From JAAGZL01 sp050288625 (lineage in GTDB: Bacteria > Pseudomonadota > Gammaproteobacteria > Chromatiales > Chromatiaceae), in contig JBNKEE010000019.1 in assembly GCA_050288625.1 (NCBI GenBank), positions 1-44,063 on the forward strand: a DNA stretch of 44,063 bases, written 5' to 3'. The position numbers and the translations under genes are program-made. The notes under the pieces were generated by a model. It saw nothing but the letters and a program-made list of their open reading frames with translations. It was not told where the DNA came from and made no database searches. Shown piece by piece: positions 1 through 7,152 of this stretch (within the stretch, counting starts at the first letter, position 1; the number at the start of each line of letters is the position of its first letter).

Positions 1-1
1 C

Positions 2-319
2 CCGGCCAACTTCCTGGACGTGGGCGGCGGCACCACCGCCGAGCGTGTGGCCGAGGCATTCAAGCTGATCCTGTCCGACGACAAGGTAGAGGCCGTTCTG
101 GTTAACATCTTTGGCGGGATCGTGCGCTGTGACCTCATCGCCGAGGGCATCATAGCTGCGGTGAAAGAGGTGGGGGTGAACGTGCCTGTAGTAGTAAGGC
201 TGGAAGGGACCAATGCGCCACAGGGCCTGGAGATCCTGGCCAACAGCGGCCTGGCGATTACCACCGCTGCCGATCTTAGTGAAGCGGCTGAACAGGTCGT
301 TGCCGTGGCCAATGGTTAA
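2..319 (+). CDS. sucC: Succinyl-CoA synthetase beta subunit, C-terminal part (5' end outside window)
   Basis: This is the last ~105 codons of the ADP-forming succinyl-CoA ligase beta chain, which with SucD makes the TCA-cycle step succinyl-CoA to succinate plus ATP. The frame is open to the left edge, so the gene is cut by the window and not truncated in nature. The visible part begins PANFLDVGGG and carries the family-typical NIFGGIVRCD and RLEGTNAPQG stretches of the C-terminal CoA-ligase fold. The stop lies 12 nt before the sucD start, and sucC-sucD is a standard operon. Nothing unusual is visible. Confidence 0.96.
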   Translation, partial: PANFLDVGGGTTAERVAEAFKLILSDDKVEAVLVNIFGGIVRCDLIAEGIIAAVKEVGVNVPVVVRLEGTNAPQGLEILANSGLAITTAADLSEAAEQVVAVANG

Positions 320-331
320 GGGGAGCAGAAC

Positions 332-1201
332 ATGAGTATTCTTATAAATAAAGACACCAAGGTCATCTGCCAGGGCTTCACCGGCAAGCAGGGTACCTTT
401 CACACCGAGCAGGCCCTGGCCTATGGTACCAATGTAGTTGGCGGTGTAACCCCAGGTAAGGGTGGACAGACCCACTTGGACCTGCCGGTATTCAACACGG
501 TTCATGATGCGGTAGACGCCACCGGTGCCGACGCCACCATGATCTATGTGCCACCTCCGTTTGCGGCAGATGCTATCCTGGAAGCGGCCGATGCCGGCAT
601 CAAGGTCATCGTGGCCATAACCGAGGGCATCCCGGTGCTGGATATGATGAAGGTCAAGGCGGCCCTGGCCGGTAGCGATTCCATCCTGGTCGGCCCCAAC
701 TGCCCGGGCGTCATCACCCCGGGTGAGTGCAAGATCGGCATCATGCCGGGCATGATCCATAAGCCGGGTAAGATCGGCGTGGTATCCCGCTCCGGCACCC
801 TGACCTATGAGGCGGTGTATCAGACCACGGTAACCGGCCTGGGTCAGAGCACCTGCGTGGGTATAGGCGGTGACCCTATTCAGGGTATGAACTTTGTTGA
901 TGTGCTTAAGCTGTTCAAAGACGATCCCCAGACCGAAGGCATAATCATGGTGGGTGAGATCGGCGGCAGCGCCGAAGAGGACGCGGCCGAGTATATCCAG
1001 GCCAATATCGACAAGCCGGTGGTGGCCTATATAGCAGGCGTGACCGCCCCGGCCGGCAAGCGTATGGGCCATGCCGGTGCCATCGTCAGCGGTGGCAAGG
1101 GCACGGCCGACGGCAAGTTCGCCGCCCTGGAGGCCGCAGGCGTCGCTACCGTGCGTTCTCCTGCGGAGTTGGGCAAGAGAATGCTGGAGCTGATGAGCTA
1201 A
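332..1201 (+). CDS. sucD: Succinyl-CoA synthetase alpha subunit
   Basis: This 289-residue protein has the normal SucD length. The N-terminal CoA-binding Rossmann domain contains QGFTGKQG near residues 14-21 and the ligase half follows. The phosphohistidine is H247 in RMGHAGAI, matching the catalytic His of E. coli SucD. A GGGGAGCAG ribosome-binding site precedes the ATG. It works with SucC in the cytoplasm and is cotranscribed with it. The next 170 bp hold only a palindromic repeat, so sucD looks like the last gene of its operon. Confidence 0.97.
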   Translation: MSILINKDTKVICQGFTGKQGTFHTEQALAYGTNVVGGVTPGKGGQTHLDLPVFNTVHDAVDATGADATMIYVPPPFAADAILEAADAGIKVIVAITEGIPVLDMMKVKAALAGSDSILVGPNCPGVITPGECKIGIMPGMIHKPGKIGVVSRSGTLTYEAVYQTTVTGLGQSTCVGIGGDPIQGMNFVDVLKLFKDDPQTEGIIMVGEIGGSAEEDAAEYIQANIDKPVVAYIAGVTAPAGKRMGHAGAIVSGGKGTADGKFAALEAAGVATVRSPAELGKRMLELMS

Positions 1202-1221
1202 AGGGGTTTGAGTCATTACTG

Positions 1222-1313
1222 CTCCCTCTCCCTGTAAGGGAGAGGGCTGGGGTGAGGGTGAAAGCTATCAATCCCCCCCTCACCCTAACCCTCTCCCCGC
1301 AGGGGAGAGGGTA
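1222..1313. repeat. Paired REP-like palindromes
   Basis: Two inverted units of the same ~38-bp element face each other. Each has a hairpin of the form CCCTCTCCC(C)-loop-(G)GGGAGAGGG (1222-1246 and 1289-1311) with a GGGGTGAGGG or CCCTCACCCC flank. Single or paired relatives occur at 9836-9945, 15272-15327 and 32366-32408. The layout resembles BIME pairs of REP elements, with each copy sitting just after a gene. It may stabilise or end the sucCD transcript, but that is inference. Confidence 0.75.
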
Positions 1314-1374
1314 TTAACGGGACAGCAATTATATTTTTCATGCCCATGACACCATGGCATAACAGGCAATCCCA

Positions 1375-2976
1375 TTGGATCTTAAAATATCATTAGCACA
1401 GCTCAATCTCCTGGTCGGCGATATCGTCGGCAACGGCAGGCGGGTTATGGATGCCGCTATCTATGCCAGGGATGAGCAGGGTTCCCATGCGGTAATCTTT
1501 CCTGAACTTACCTTGACAGGATATCCACCTGAAGACCTGCTGTTGCGTTCTGAACTGATCAAACGGGTGGAACAGGTCTTGGAAGAGATATGCCGGGAGG
1601 TTAAAGGCATAGATATTATCCTGGGCTATCCTCGGCAGCAGGACGGCAAGCTATACAATGCCGCCGGCGTGATCCGGGACGGCAAGATCATTGCCGAATA
1701 CTTCAAGGCCCTGTTGCCGAACTACAGCGTGTTCGATGAGAAACGCTACTTCGAGCCGGGTGAGGATCCGTGCGTGGTGGAGATTAGCGACATTCCCGTA
1801 GGACTAACCATATGTGAAGATATCTGGTATCAGGAGCCGGCGGCGAAGGCAGCTGAGGCTGGTGCCAAGATACTGCTGAATCTAAACGCATCCCCATTCC
1901 ACACCGGCAAGGCGGTGGAGAGAGAAGAGTTGGTGAGCAAACGCTGTCAAGAGACCGGCATCCCCATCGTTTATGTAAATCTGGTGGGTGGTCAGGATGA
2001 GCTGGTGTTTGATGGAGGTTCCTTTGTTATGGATGCAGATGGGAAGCTGATCCAGCGATCATCGTTCCATAAGGAATCCCAGGACCTGGTTGAATTCAAC
2101 AACGGCTCTCCCATTACTGCTGAAATATCCAGTTATCCGGAGGAACTGGCAGGTATATACAACACTCTGGTGCTGGGGGTGCGGGACTATGTGGCCAAGA
2201 ACGGTTTCAAGGGAGCGGTACTGGGGTTGTCGGGCGGTATAGATTCGGCCCTGACCCTGGCTATAGCCTCCGATGCATTGGGTCCGAAAAATGTGGAGGT
2301 GGTACTGATGCCGTCTCGTTACACCTCGGATATGAGTAACGATGATGCCATAAAACAGGCCGATCTCCTGGGTGTTGAGCATCGAGTTATAGCTATTGAG
2401 CCAGCCTTTAACTCCTTTCTGGACATGCTCAAAGACGAGTTTGCCGGTACCAACAAAGACGTTACCGAGGAGAATATCCAGGCCAGGTGTCGTGGCATAA
2501 TCCTGATGGCTATCAGCAATAAGAAGGGCAAGATCCTTCTCACCACCGGTAATAAGAGTGAGATGTCAGTTGGTTACGCCACCCTCTACGGAGATATGGC
2601 AGGTGGTTTTGCTCCGATCAAAGATGTACCAAAGATGTTGGTCTATCGCCTGGCAGAGTATTGCAACCGGGAACAGGAGATCATCCCGCGCCGCGTTATT
2701 GAGCGTCCTCCTTCAGCAGAATTGGCGCCGGATCAAAAAGACTCAGACAGCTTGCCTCCATACGAAGTGCTGGATGAGATTCTTTACCGTTATATAGAGC
2801 AGGATCGTAGTATCAAAGAAATTATCAACGCCGGTTTTGATGCGGATATTGTACAGCGCGTAACCAGGATGGTAGACCTAAACGAATACAAACGGCGACA
2901 GGCACCGCCGGGTGTGCGGATTACTCGCAGAGCTTTTGGGCGTGACCGCCGTTATCCGATCACCAGTGGTTTTTAA
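1375..2976 (+). CDS. nadE: Glutamine-dependent NAD+ synthetase
   Basis: The protein makes NAD from deamido-NAD, ATP and glutamine. Residues 1-~255 form a carbon-nitrogen hydrolase (glutaminase) domain with the Glu-Lys-Cys triad visible as E44 (FPELTLTGYP), K111 (YFKALLPN) and C147 (LTICEDIW). Residues ~260-533 form the ATP-pyrophosphatase synthetase domain with the P-loop SGGIDS at 286-291. Length (533 aa) fits the two-domain bacterial type. The start is a TTG: an in-frame TAA lies 5 codons upstream and no ATG fits the family N-terminus (xLKISLAQLN). Only glnB follows, 48 nt downstream, and pairing with PII is typical of the NadE2 type whose glutamine-dependent activity is controlled by GlnB. 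Confidence 0.95.
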   Translation: MDLKISLAQLNLLVGDIVGNGRRVMDAAIYARDEQGSHAVIFPELTLTGYPPEDLLLRSELIKRVEQVLEEICREVKGIDIILGYPRQQDGKLYNAAGVIRDGKIIAEYFKALLPNYSVFDEKRYFEPGEDPCVVEISDIPVGLTICEDIWYQEPAAKAAEAGAKILLNLNASPFHTGKAVEREELVSKRCQETGIPIVYVNLVGGQDELVFDGGSFVMDADGKLIQRSSFHKESQDLVEFNNGSPITAEISSYPEELAGIYNTLVLGVRDYVAKNGFKGAVLGLSGGIDSALTLAIASDALGPKNVEVVLMPSRYTSDMSNDDAIKQADLLGVEHRVIAIEPAFNSFLDMLKDEFAGTNKDVTEENIQARCRGIILMAISNKKGKILLTTGNKSEMSVGYATLYGDMAGGFAPIKDVPKMLVYRLAEYCNREQEIIPRRVIERPPSAELAPDQKDSDSLPPYEVLDEILYRYIEQDRSIKEIINAGFDADIVQRVTRMVDLNEYKRRQAPPGVRITRRAFGRDRRYPITSGF

Positions 2977-3024
2977 TGCAGAATGCAGTAAGATATGGTC
3001 ACTGCTAACCGGAGATACTGAACA

Positions 3025-3363
3025 ATGAAAAAACTAGATGTGATAATTAAACCATTCAAACTGGACGATGTGAGAGAGGCCTTGTCAGCAATCGGCATAA
3101 CCGGTATGACTGCGACAGAGGTGAAGGGATTTGGTCGTCAGAAGGGGCACACTGAGTTATATCGAGGGGCAGAGTATGTGGTGGACTTTCTTCCCAAGCT
3201 GAAGCTAGAGATGGTTATCAAAGAGGATCAGCTGGAGCAGTGTATTGACGCCATTGTCTCATCTGCGCGCACTGGCAAGATAGGTGATGGTAAGATCTTC
3301 GTCTCAGATGTGGAGAAGGTGGTACGCATTCGTACCGGCGAAGAGGACGAGGCAGCTATTTAG
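3025..3363 (+). CDS. glnB: Nitrogen regulatory protein PII
   Basis: A complete 112-residue PII signal protein. It forms trimers that sense 2-oxoglutarate and ATP/ADP and report nitrogen status. The T-loop carries the uridylylation site Y51 (YRGAEYVVDF), and the B-loop TGKIGDGKIF is intact. There is no adjacent amtB, which argues for GlnB over GlnK. It lies directly after nadE in the same orientation, so regulation of NAD synthesis by PII is a reasonable inference. A hairpin follows 9 nt after the stop. The start has a CCGGAGATACTGAAC ribosome-binding region. Confidence 0.95.
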   Translation: MKKLDVIIKPFKLDDVREALSAIGITGMTATEVKGFGRQKGHTELYRGAEYVVDFLPKLKLEMVIKEDQLEQCIDAIVSSARTGKIGDGKIFVSDVEKVVRIRTGEEDEAAI

Positions 3364-3372
3364 ATTTTATTG

Positions 3373-3403
3373 CAGGGCGTGGTAATCCACGCCCTGTTGC
3401 TTT
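3373..3403 (+). terminator. Terminator hairpin between convergent glnB and bamD
   Basis: A perfect 10-bp stem CAGGGCGTGG / CCACGCCCTG with a TAAT loop is followed by TTGCTTT. It lies between the glnB stop and the stop of the convergent bamD gene. The right-hand T-rich run supports rightward termination. The AT-rich left flank may allow it to work both ways. Confidence 0.8.
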
Positions 3404-3412
3404 AACCAAGTG

Positions 3413-4240
3413 TTAGTTCTCATCTAGACCGATATAGTCCCAAATCTGCCTGGCTATTGGTTTCTCATCCAGCTTTTTCAGTTCGACGGCCTTGAAGTAA
3501 CCCTTTTGCTCGTTTAAGGCATATACCCGTTTAGCGTCGCTTGAGAGCTGCTCCATGCCAAGTTTGTCATAGGCCTCGATCATGATCTTCAATGCATCTT
3601 TTACTGCCGGTGTGCGCTGATAGTTTTCCACCACCTTGACGCATCTATTGGCCGCCGCCAGATAGGCTCCGCGTTTCATGTAGTAACGAGCGGCATGGAC
3701 ATGGGCTGCGGCGATGTTATTTCTGAGGTAGACCAGACGTTTTTTTGCATCAGCAGAGTATTTGCTATTTGGGTAGCGGCGTATCAGTTCTGTGAAATCG
3801 TTGAACGATTCCAGGGCGGCAGATGAGTCACGCTGAGAACTGTCTATAGGTACAAAGCGGTCAAAGAATCCCATATTACGGTTAAAGTTGACTATACCCT
3901 TCATATAATAGGCATAGTCCACATATGGATGGCTGGGATGAAGCTTGATGAATCGATCGGCTGCGGCTATGGCCTGATCTTGATCTCCATTACGGTAATA
4001 GGCATATGCCACATCCAACTGGGCCTGCATGGCGTAGCGGCCAAATGGAAATCTTGCCTCTAGCCCTTCGTAGTGTTTTATTGCGGTTTCGTAGTCGCCT
4101 TCATTCATAGCCACAGAGGCCTCAGAATAGAATTTGCTGGCGCTCCAGGTCTTAGTCATATCCTCTTCTTCAGGAAGGAGTGAGCAACTGGAAATGAAAA
4201 GCAGTAGAGCGAACAGGGCCGTAACACGTATAGTAGCCAT
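3413..4240 (-). CDS. bamD: Outer membrane assembly lipoprotein BamD
   Basis: BamD is the essential lipoprotein of the BAM complex that inserts beta-barrel proteins into the outer membrane. Starting at the ATG at 4240 gives a 275-aa product with a short lipoprotein signal ending in lipobox ISSC, acylated Cys at residue 19. A longer frame extends 20 codons upstream but would bury the signal peptide. Tetratricopeptide-like helices follow (FPFGRYAMQAQLDVAYAYYR and DRFIKLHPSHPYVDYAYYM regions), as in other BamD/ComL proteins. The gene is divergent from rluD, a neighbourhood conserved in gammaproteobacteria. Confidence 0.93.
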   Translation of the reverse strand: MATIRVTALFALLLFISSCSLLPEEEDMTKTWSASKFYSEASVAMNEGDYETAIKHYEGLEARFPFGRYAMQAQLDVAYAYYRNGDQDQAIAAADRFIKLHPSHPYVDYAYYMKGIVNFNRNMGFFDRFVPIDSSQRDSSAALESFNDFTELIRRYPNSKYSADAKKRLVYLRNNIAAAHVHAARYYMKRGAYLAAANRCVKVVENYQRTPAVKDALKIMIEAYDKLGMEQLSSDAKRVYALNEQKGYFKAVELKKLDEKPIARQIWDYIGLDEN

Positions 4241-4330
4241 GATAATTGCGAAAGACCTCAATAAAAAACAGAGTGCGGTAGTATACCCCAATGTGTTCAC
4301 TGAAAAGAAATTACATTGTTAGGCGAAGAA

Positions 4331-5284
4331 ATGGGTGAAAAGTTGCACGCAATAGTAAATGTCGACCAGGCCGGGATGCGCCTGGATCAGGCGCTTGCGG
4401 TTCTCTTTCCAGATTATTCCCGGGCTCGGCTGCAGAACTGGATCAAACAGGGCCTGGTCAGCATCAATGGAACCACTGCAGAGCGTCCCAGGGACAAGGT
4501 TCTGGGGGGGGAGCTAGTTGAACTGGTGGCGGAGATGGATGATCAGGTGGAGTGCCGCCCACAGCCGATCCCGTTGGATATCATGTATGAAGATGACTCC
4601 CTGCTGGTTATAAACAAGCCAGCAGGCCTGGTGGTCCATCCAGCAGCTGGAAACCCGGATAGTACCCTGCAAAATGCCTTGCTGCATCATGATGAGTCCC
4701 TCATACAGCTGCCGCGAGCAGGTTTAGTACATCGGCTGGACAAGGAGACAAGCGGCTTGCTAGTAGTGGCCAGGACAGCGGCGGCGCATAAACATCTGGT
4801 GCAACAGCTACAAGAGCGTGCGTTCAAGCGGGAGTATCGTGCGGTAGCGAAAGGGGTGATGACTGCAGGTGGTACGGTGGATCAACCTATCGGACGCCAC
4901 CCTACCCAACGTACTCGTATGGCAGTACACCCCAGCGGCAAGCCGGCCGTAACCCACTATCGAGTTTTGGAACGGTTTCGTTTTCATACCCATCTAAAGG
5001 TGGTGCTGGAGACGGGGCGTACCCACCAGATCAGAGTGCATATGGCCCATATCCGATATCCGTTAGTGGGTGACCCGCTCTATGGCGGACGCCTGCAGAT
5101 CCCATCAAAGGTGACCCCCGAACTGGAAGCGATGCTGCGTAAGTTCCGGCGCCAGGCCCTGCATGCACGTAAGTTGGGATTAACCCACCCGATGACCAAG
5201 GAGTGGATGGAGTGGCGGGTTGAGCCGCCGGAAGATATGCAGGAGTTGCTTGCGGTTCTAACAAAGGATATCGACCATGAGTGA
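4331..5284 (+). CDS. rluD: 23S rRNA pseudouridine synthase (1911/1915/1917)
   Basis: It isomerises uridines in helix 69 of 23S rRNA. An N-terminal S4 RNA-binding domain (RLDQALAVLFPDYSRARLQ) is followed by the RluA-family catalytic domain with HRLDKETSG, whose D137 is the nucleophile. I chose the ATG at 4331, which follows an AGGCGAAG ribosome-binding site; an upstream TTG at 4316 has none. The product is 317 aa. Its end overlaps pgeF by 8 nt, indicating translational coupling. The order bamD // rluD-pgeF matches E. coli. Confidence 0.94.
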   Translation: MGEKLHAIVNVDQAGMRLDQALAVLFPDYSRARLQNWIKQGLVSINGTTAERPRDKVLGGELVELVAEMDDQVECRPQPIPLDIMYEDDSLLVINKPAGLVVHPAAGNPDSTLQNALLHHDESLIQLPRAGLVHRLDKETSGLLVVARTAAAHKHLVQQLQERAFKREYRAVAKGVMTAGGTVDQPIGRHPTQRTRMAVHPSGKPAVTHYRVLERFRFHTHLKVVLETGRTHQIRVHMAHIRYPLVGDPLYGGRLQIPSKVTPELEAMLRKFRRQALHARKLGLTHPMTKEWMEWRVEPPEDMQELLAVLTKDIDHE

Positions 5285-6008
5285 TTGGATCATCCCTTCC
5301 TGGCCTGCCCCGCAGCAGGTGCATGCGGTGATTACCACCCGCAATGGGGGATATAGCCAGTCACCATATAACAGTCTGAATCTGGGTGATCATGTGGGTG
5401 ACGAGCAAGCAAAGGTGGCGAAGAATCGTGTTTTAGTCACAGAACGGTTGCATCTTCCATCTGAACCTAGCTGGTTGCAGCAGGTCCATGGTTGTAGAGT
5501 GTTGGAAGCTGGAGAGTGTGGGAGTGACAACTGCGCAGATGCCTCTACAACCACGATTCCGGGTAATGTCTGTGCTGTGATGACCGCCGATTGTCTGCCT
5601 CTTTTGCTGTGTAATCGCGCAGGAACCAGGGTGGCTGCGGTACACGCCGGCTGGCGTGGTCTGGCCGACGGGGTGATAGAAGCGGCCATGTCTAGATTCA
5701 CAGAGCCAGGAGATGAGTTGCTGGCATGGCTGGGTCCCGCCATAGGACCGGACAGGTTCGAGGTGGGGGATGAGGTAAGAGACATATTCATAACCGCTAA
5801 CCAGTCAGATAATGATGCATTCGTGGCCAAGGGCCCCGGCAAGTGGCTGGCGGATATATATGGTTTGGCCCGTACCCGTCTGCTGTCAGAAGGTTGTGGA
5901 TATATCGGCGGCGGCGATTACTGTACTGTGACAGAGATAGAGAGGTTTTTTTCCTACCGCAGAGACGGTATAACTGGGCGTATGGCAGCCCTAATCTGGA
6001 TTGAATAG
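5277..6008 (+). CDS. pgeF: PgeF/YfiH laccase-domain protein (peptidoglycan editing factor)
   Basis: A 243-residue member of the multicopper-polyphenol-oxidase-like (DUF152) family. Members have been described as purine nucleoside-acting enzymes and, in E. coli, as a factor keeping L-Ser out of peptidoglycan stems. The metal-site residues are visible: H71 (QQVHG), C106 (TADCLPLL) and H123 (AVHAGWRG). It overlaps rluD and precedes the gcvR-like gene by 14 nt. The family assignment is firm. The physiological role here is taken from homologues. Confidence 0.92.
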   Translation: MSDWIIPSWPAPQQVHAVITTRNGGYSQSPYNSLNLGDHVGDEQAKVAKNRVLVTERLHLPSEPSWLQQVHGCRVLEAGECGSDNCADASTTTIPGNVCAVMTADCLPLLLCNRAGTRVAAVHAGWRGLADGVIEAAMSRFTEPGDELLAWLGPAIGPDRFEVGDEVRDIFITANQSDNDAFVAKGPGKWLADIYGLARTRLLSEGCGYIGGGDYCTVTEIERFFSYRRDGITGRMAALIWIE

Positions 6009-6022
6009 CAGAGTATGATCAT

Positions 6023-6535
6023 ATGAATAACTGGAAGATGCTTACCCTGGTCGGCAAAGACCGACCTGGCATTGTGGCCAAGGTGACAGACGCGCTTTAT
6101 CAGAATGGCTGGAACCTGGGCGAGGCCTCCATGCTGCGCCTGGGCGCAAATTTTACCATCATGTTGATGATATCCGGTGCGGGAGATGCTGGGCCAATAC
6201 TACAACCAGTGGCAGATGAGTTGGGTCTTAGGCTGCATGTGGATCCGATAGAAGGCGAACTGCACAGCCATGTGGTCCCGAATATTCAGGTGAGAGTGGT
6301 AGGTGCCGATCGCGCCGGTATAGTGGCCCAGGTCACAGGTATGTTGGCTGAAGCTGGGTTGAACATACTTGAGCTAGAATCTGATGTGGCCGGTTCGAAC
6401 GATGAACCGATCTACATCATGGGCATTCAGGGTTACTCTGATGCCCCAGTGGAGGAACTGCAGCAGGCGGTCAGCAGCTTGGTAGGGCAGGGTATCGATG
6501 TGGCTGTCTCCGGGATCGAGACTCTAATCGGGTAG
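6023..6535 (+). CDS. GcvR-like protein with two ACT domains
   Basis: The 170-aa protein consists of two tandem ACT domains, roughly residues 5-80 (LVGKDRPGIVAKVTDAL) and 92-168 (VVGADRAGIVAQVTGML). This is the architecture of GcvR, the antagonist of GcvA in glycine-cleavage regulation. There is no DNA-binding domain, so it would act by protein or amino-acid binding. No gcvA or gcv operon is nearby, so I leave the symbol blank. It lies in the rluD-pgeF-def run, 7 nt before the chosen def start. Confidence 0.82.
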   Translation: MNNWKMLTLVGKDRPGIVAKVTDALYQNGWNLGEASMLRLGANFTIMLMISGAGDAGPILQPVADELGLRLHVDPIEGELHSHVVPNIQVRVVGADRAGIVAQVTGMLAEAGLNILELESDVAGSNDEPIYIMGIQGYSDAPVEELQQAVSSLVGQGIDVAVSGIETLIG

Positions 6536-6542
6536 TTTGGTG

Positions 6543-7049
6543 ATGGCTGTACTGAAGATTCTGACGGTCCCTGACGAACGTCTCAAACGGGTATCACAGG
6601 AGGTCGAACGGTTTGATGATGAGTTGCAGGCATTTATCGATGACCTGGAAGAGACAAGGCAGGCTGGGCCAGGTGCGGTAGGTATAGCGGCACCCCAGGT
6701 TGGCCGGTTGCAACGCATCATCATAGTGGATGTCTCCAAAACCAAGAAGCCGGTGCCCAATCACGGGTACATGGTACTGGTCAATCCGGAGATAACGGAG
6801 TGGAACGGTTTTGAGATGGGGCGCGAGGGTTGTCTCTCCATACCTGACTACACCGGCAATGTTATTAGGGCCACAGATATCAAACTCAAGGCTCATGATC
6901 GCTTTGGTAACCCGGTGGAGTATGAGATGGAGGGTTTCGAGGCTCGGGCTATTCAACACGAACTGGACCATCTGGACGGCATGCTGTTCATAGACCGAGT
7001 GGTTAGTCGTCGCACTGACCTGTTTCGACGTAAGGTATACCAAAAATAG
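6543..7049 (+). CDS. def: Peptide deformylase
   Basis: It removes the N-formyl group from nascent proteins using a divalent metal. The three family motifs are present: GIAAPQVG (47-54), EGCLS with metal ligand C97, and HELDH with ligands H139 and H143 and catalytic E140. The ATG at 6543 gives 168 aa beginning MAVLKILTVPD, as in close homologues; TTG and GTG codons immediately upstream are less likely. Standard def genes often sit beside fmt, but this one lies between a gcvR-like gene and clpB, so it may be one of two deformylases in the genome. Confidence 0.94.
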   Translation: MAVLKILTVPDERLKRVSQEVERFDDELQAFIDDLEETRQAGPGAVGIAAPQVGRLQRIIIVDVSKTKKPVPNHGYMVLVNPEITEWNGFEMGREGCLSIPDYTGNVIRATDIKLKAHDRFGNPVEYEMEGFEARAIQHELDHLDGMLFIDRVVSRRTDLFRRKVYQK

Positions 7050-7090
7050 AATCACCTCCTTCACTTAAGTGCCAATAAAACCGGCCGATA

Positions 7091-7116
7091 CTTGAATTCG
7101 ATAGATCGCTCCCCAA
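7091..7116 (+). promoter_or_regulatory. Sigma-32 (RpoH) heat-shock promoter of clpB
   Basis: CTTGAA at 7091-7096 and CCCCAA at 7111-7116 are separated by 14 nt. This closely matches the heat-shock consensus CTTGAA-N13-15-CCCCAT. It lies 36 bp upstream of the clpB start, leaving a short leader. It makes clpB independently inducible from the rluD-def run. Confidence 0.8.
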
Positions 7117-7152
7117 CCTGAGAGATAACCATAAAGTTGTAGGAGTTATTCG

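Noticed and set aside
7065..7074. Palindrome CACTTAAGTG after def as a terminator
   Set aside because: It is a short AT-centred palindrome with no GC-rich stem and no following T run.
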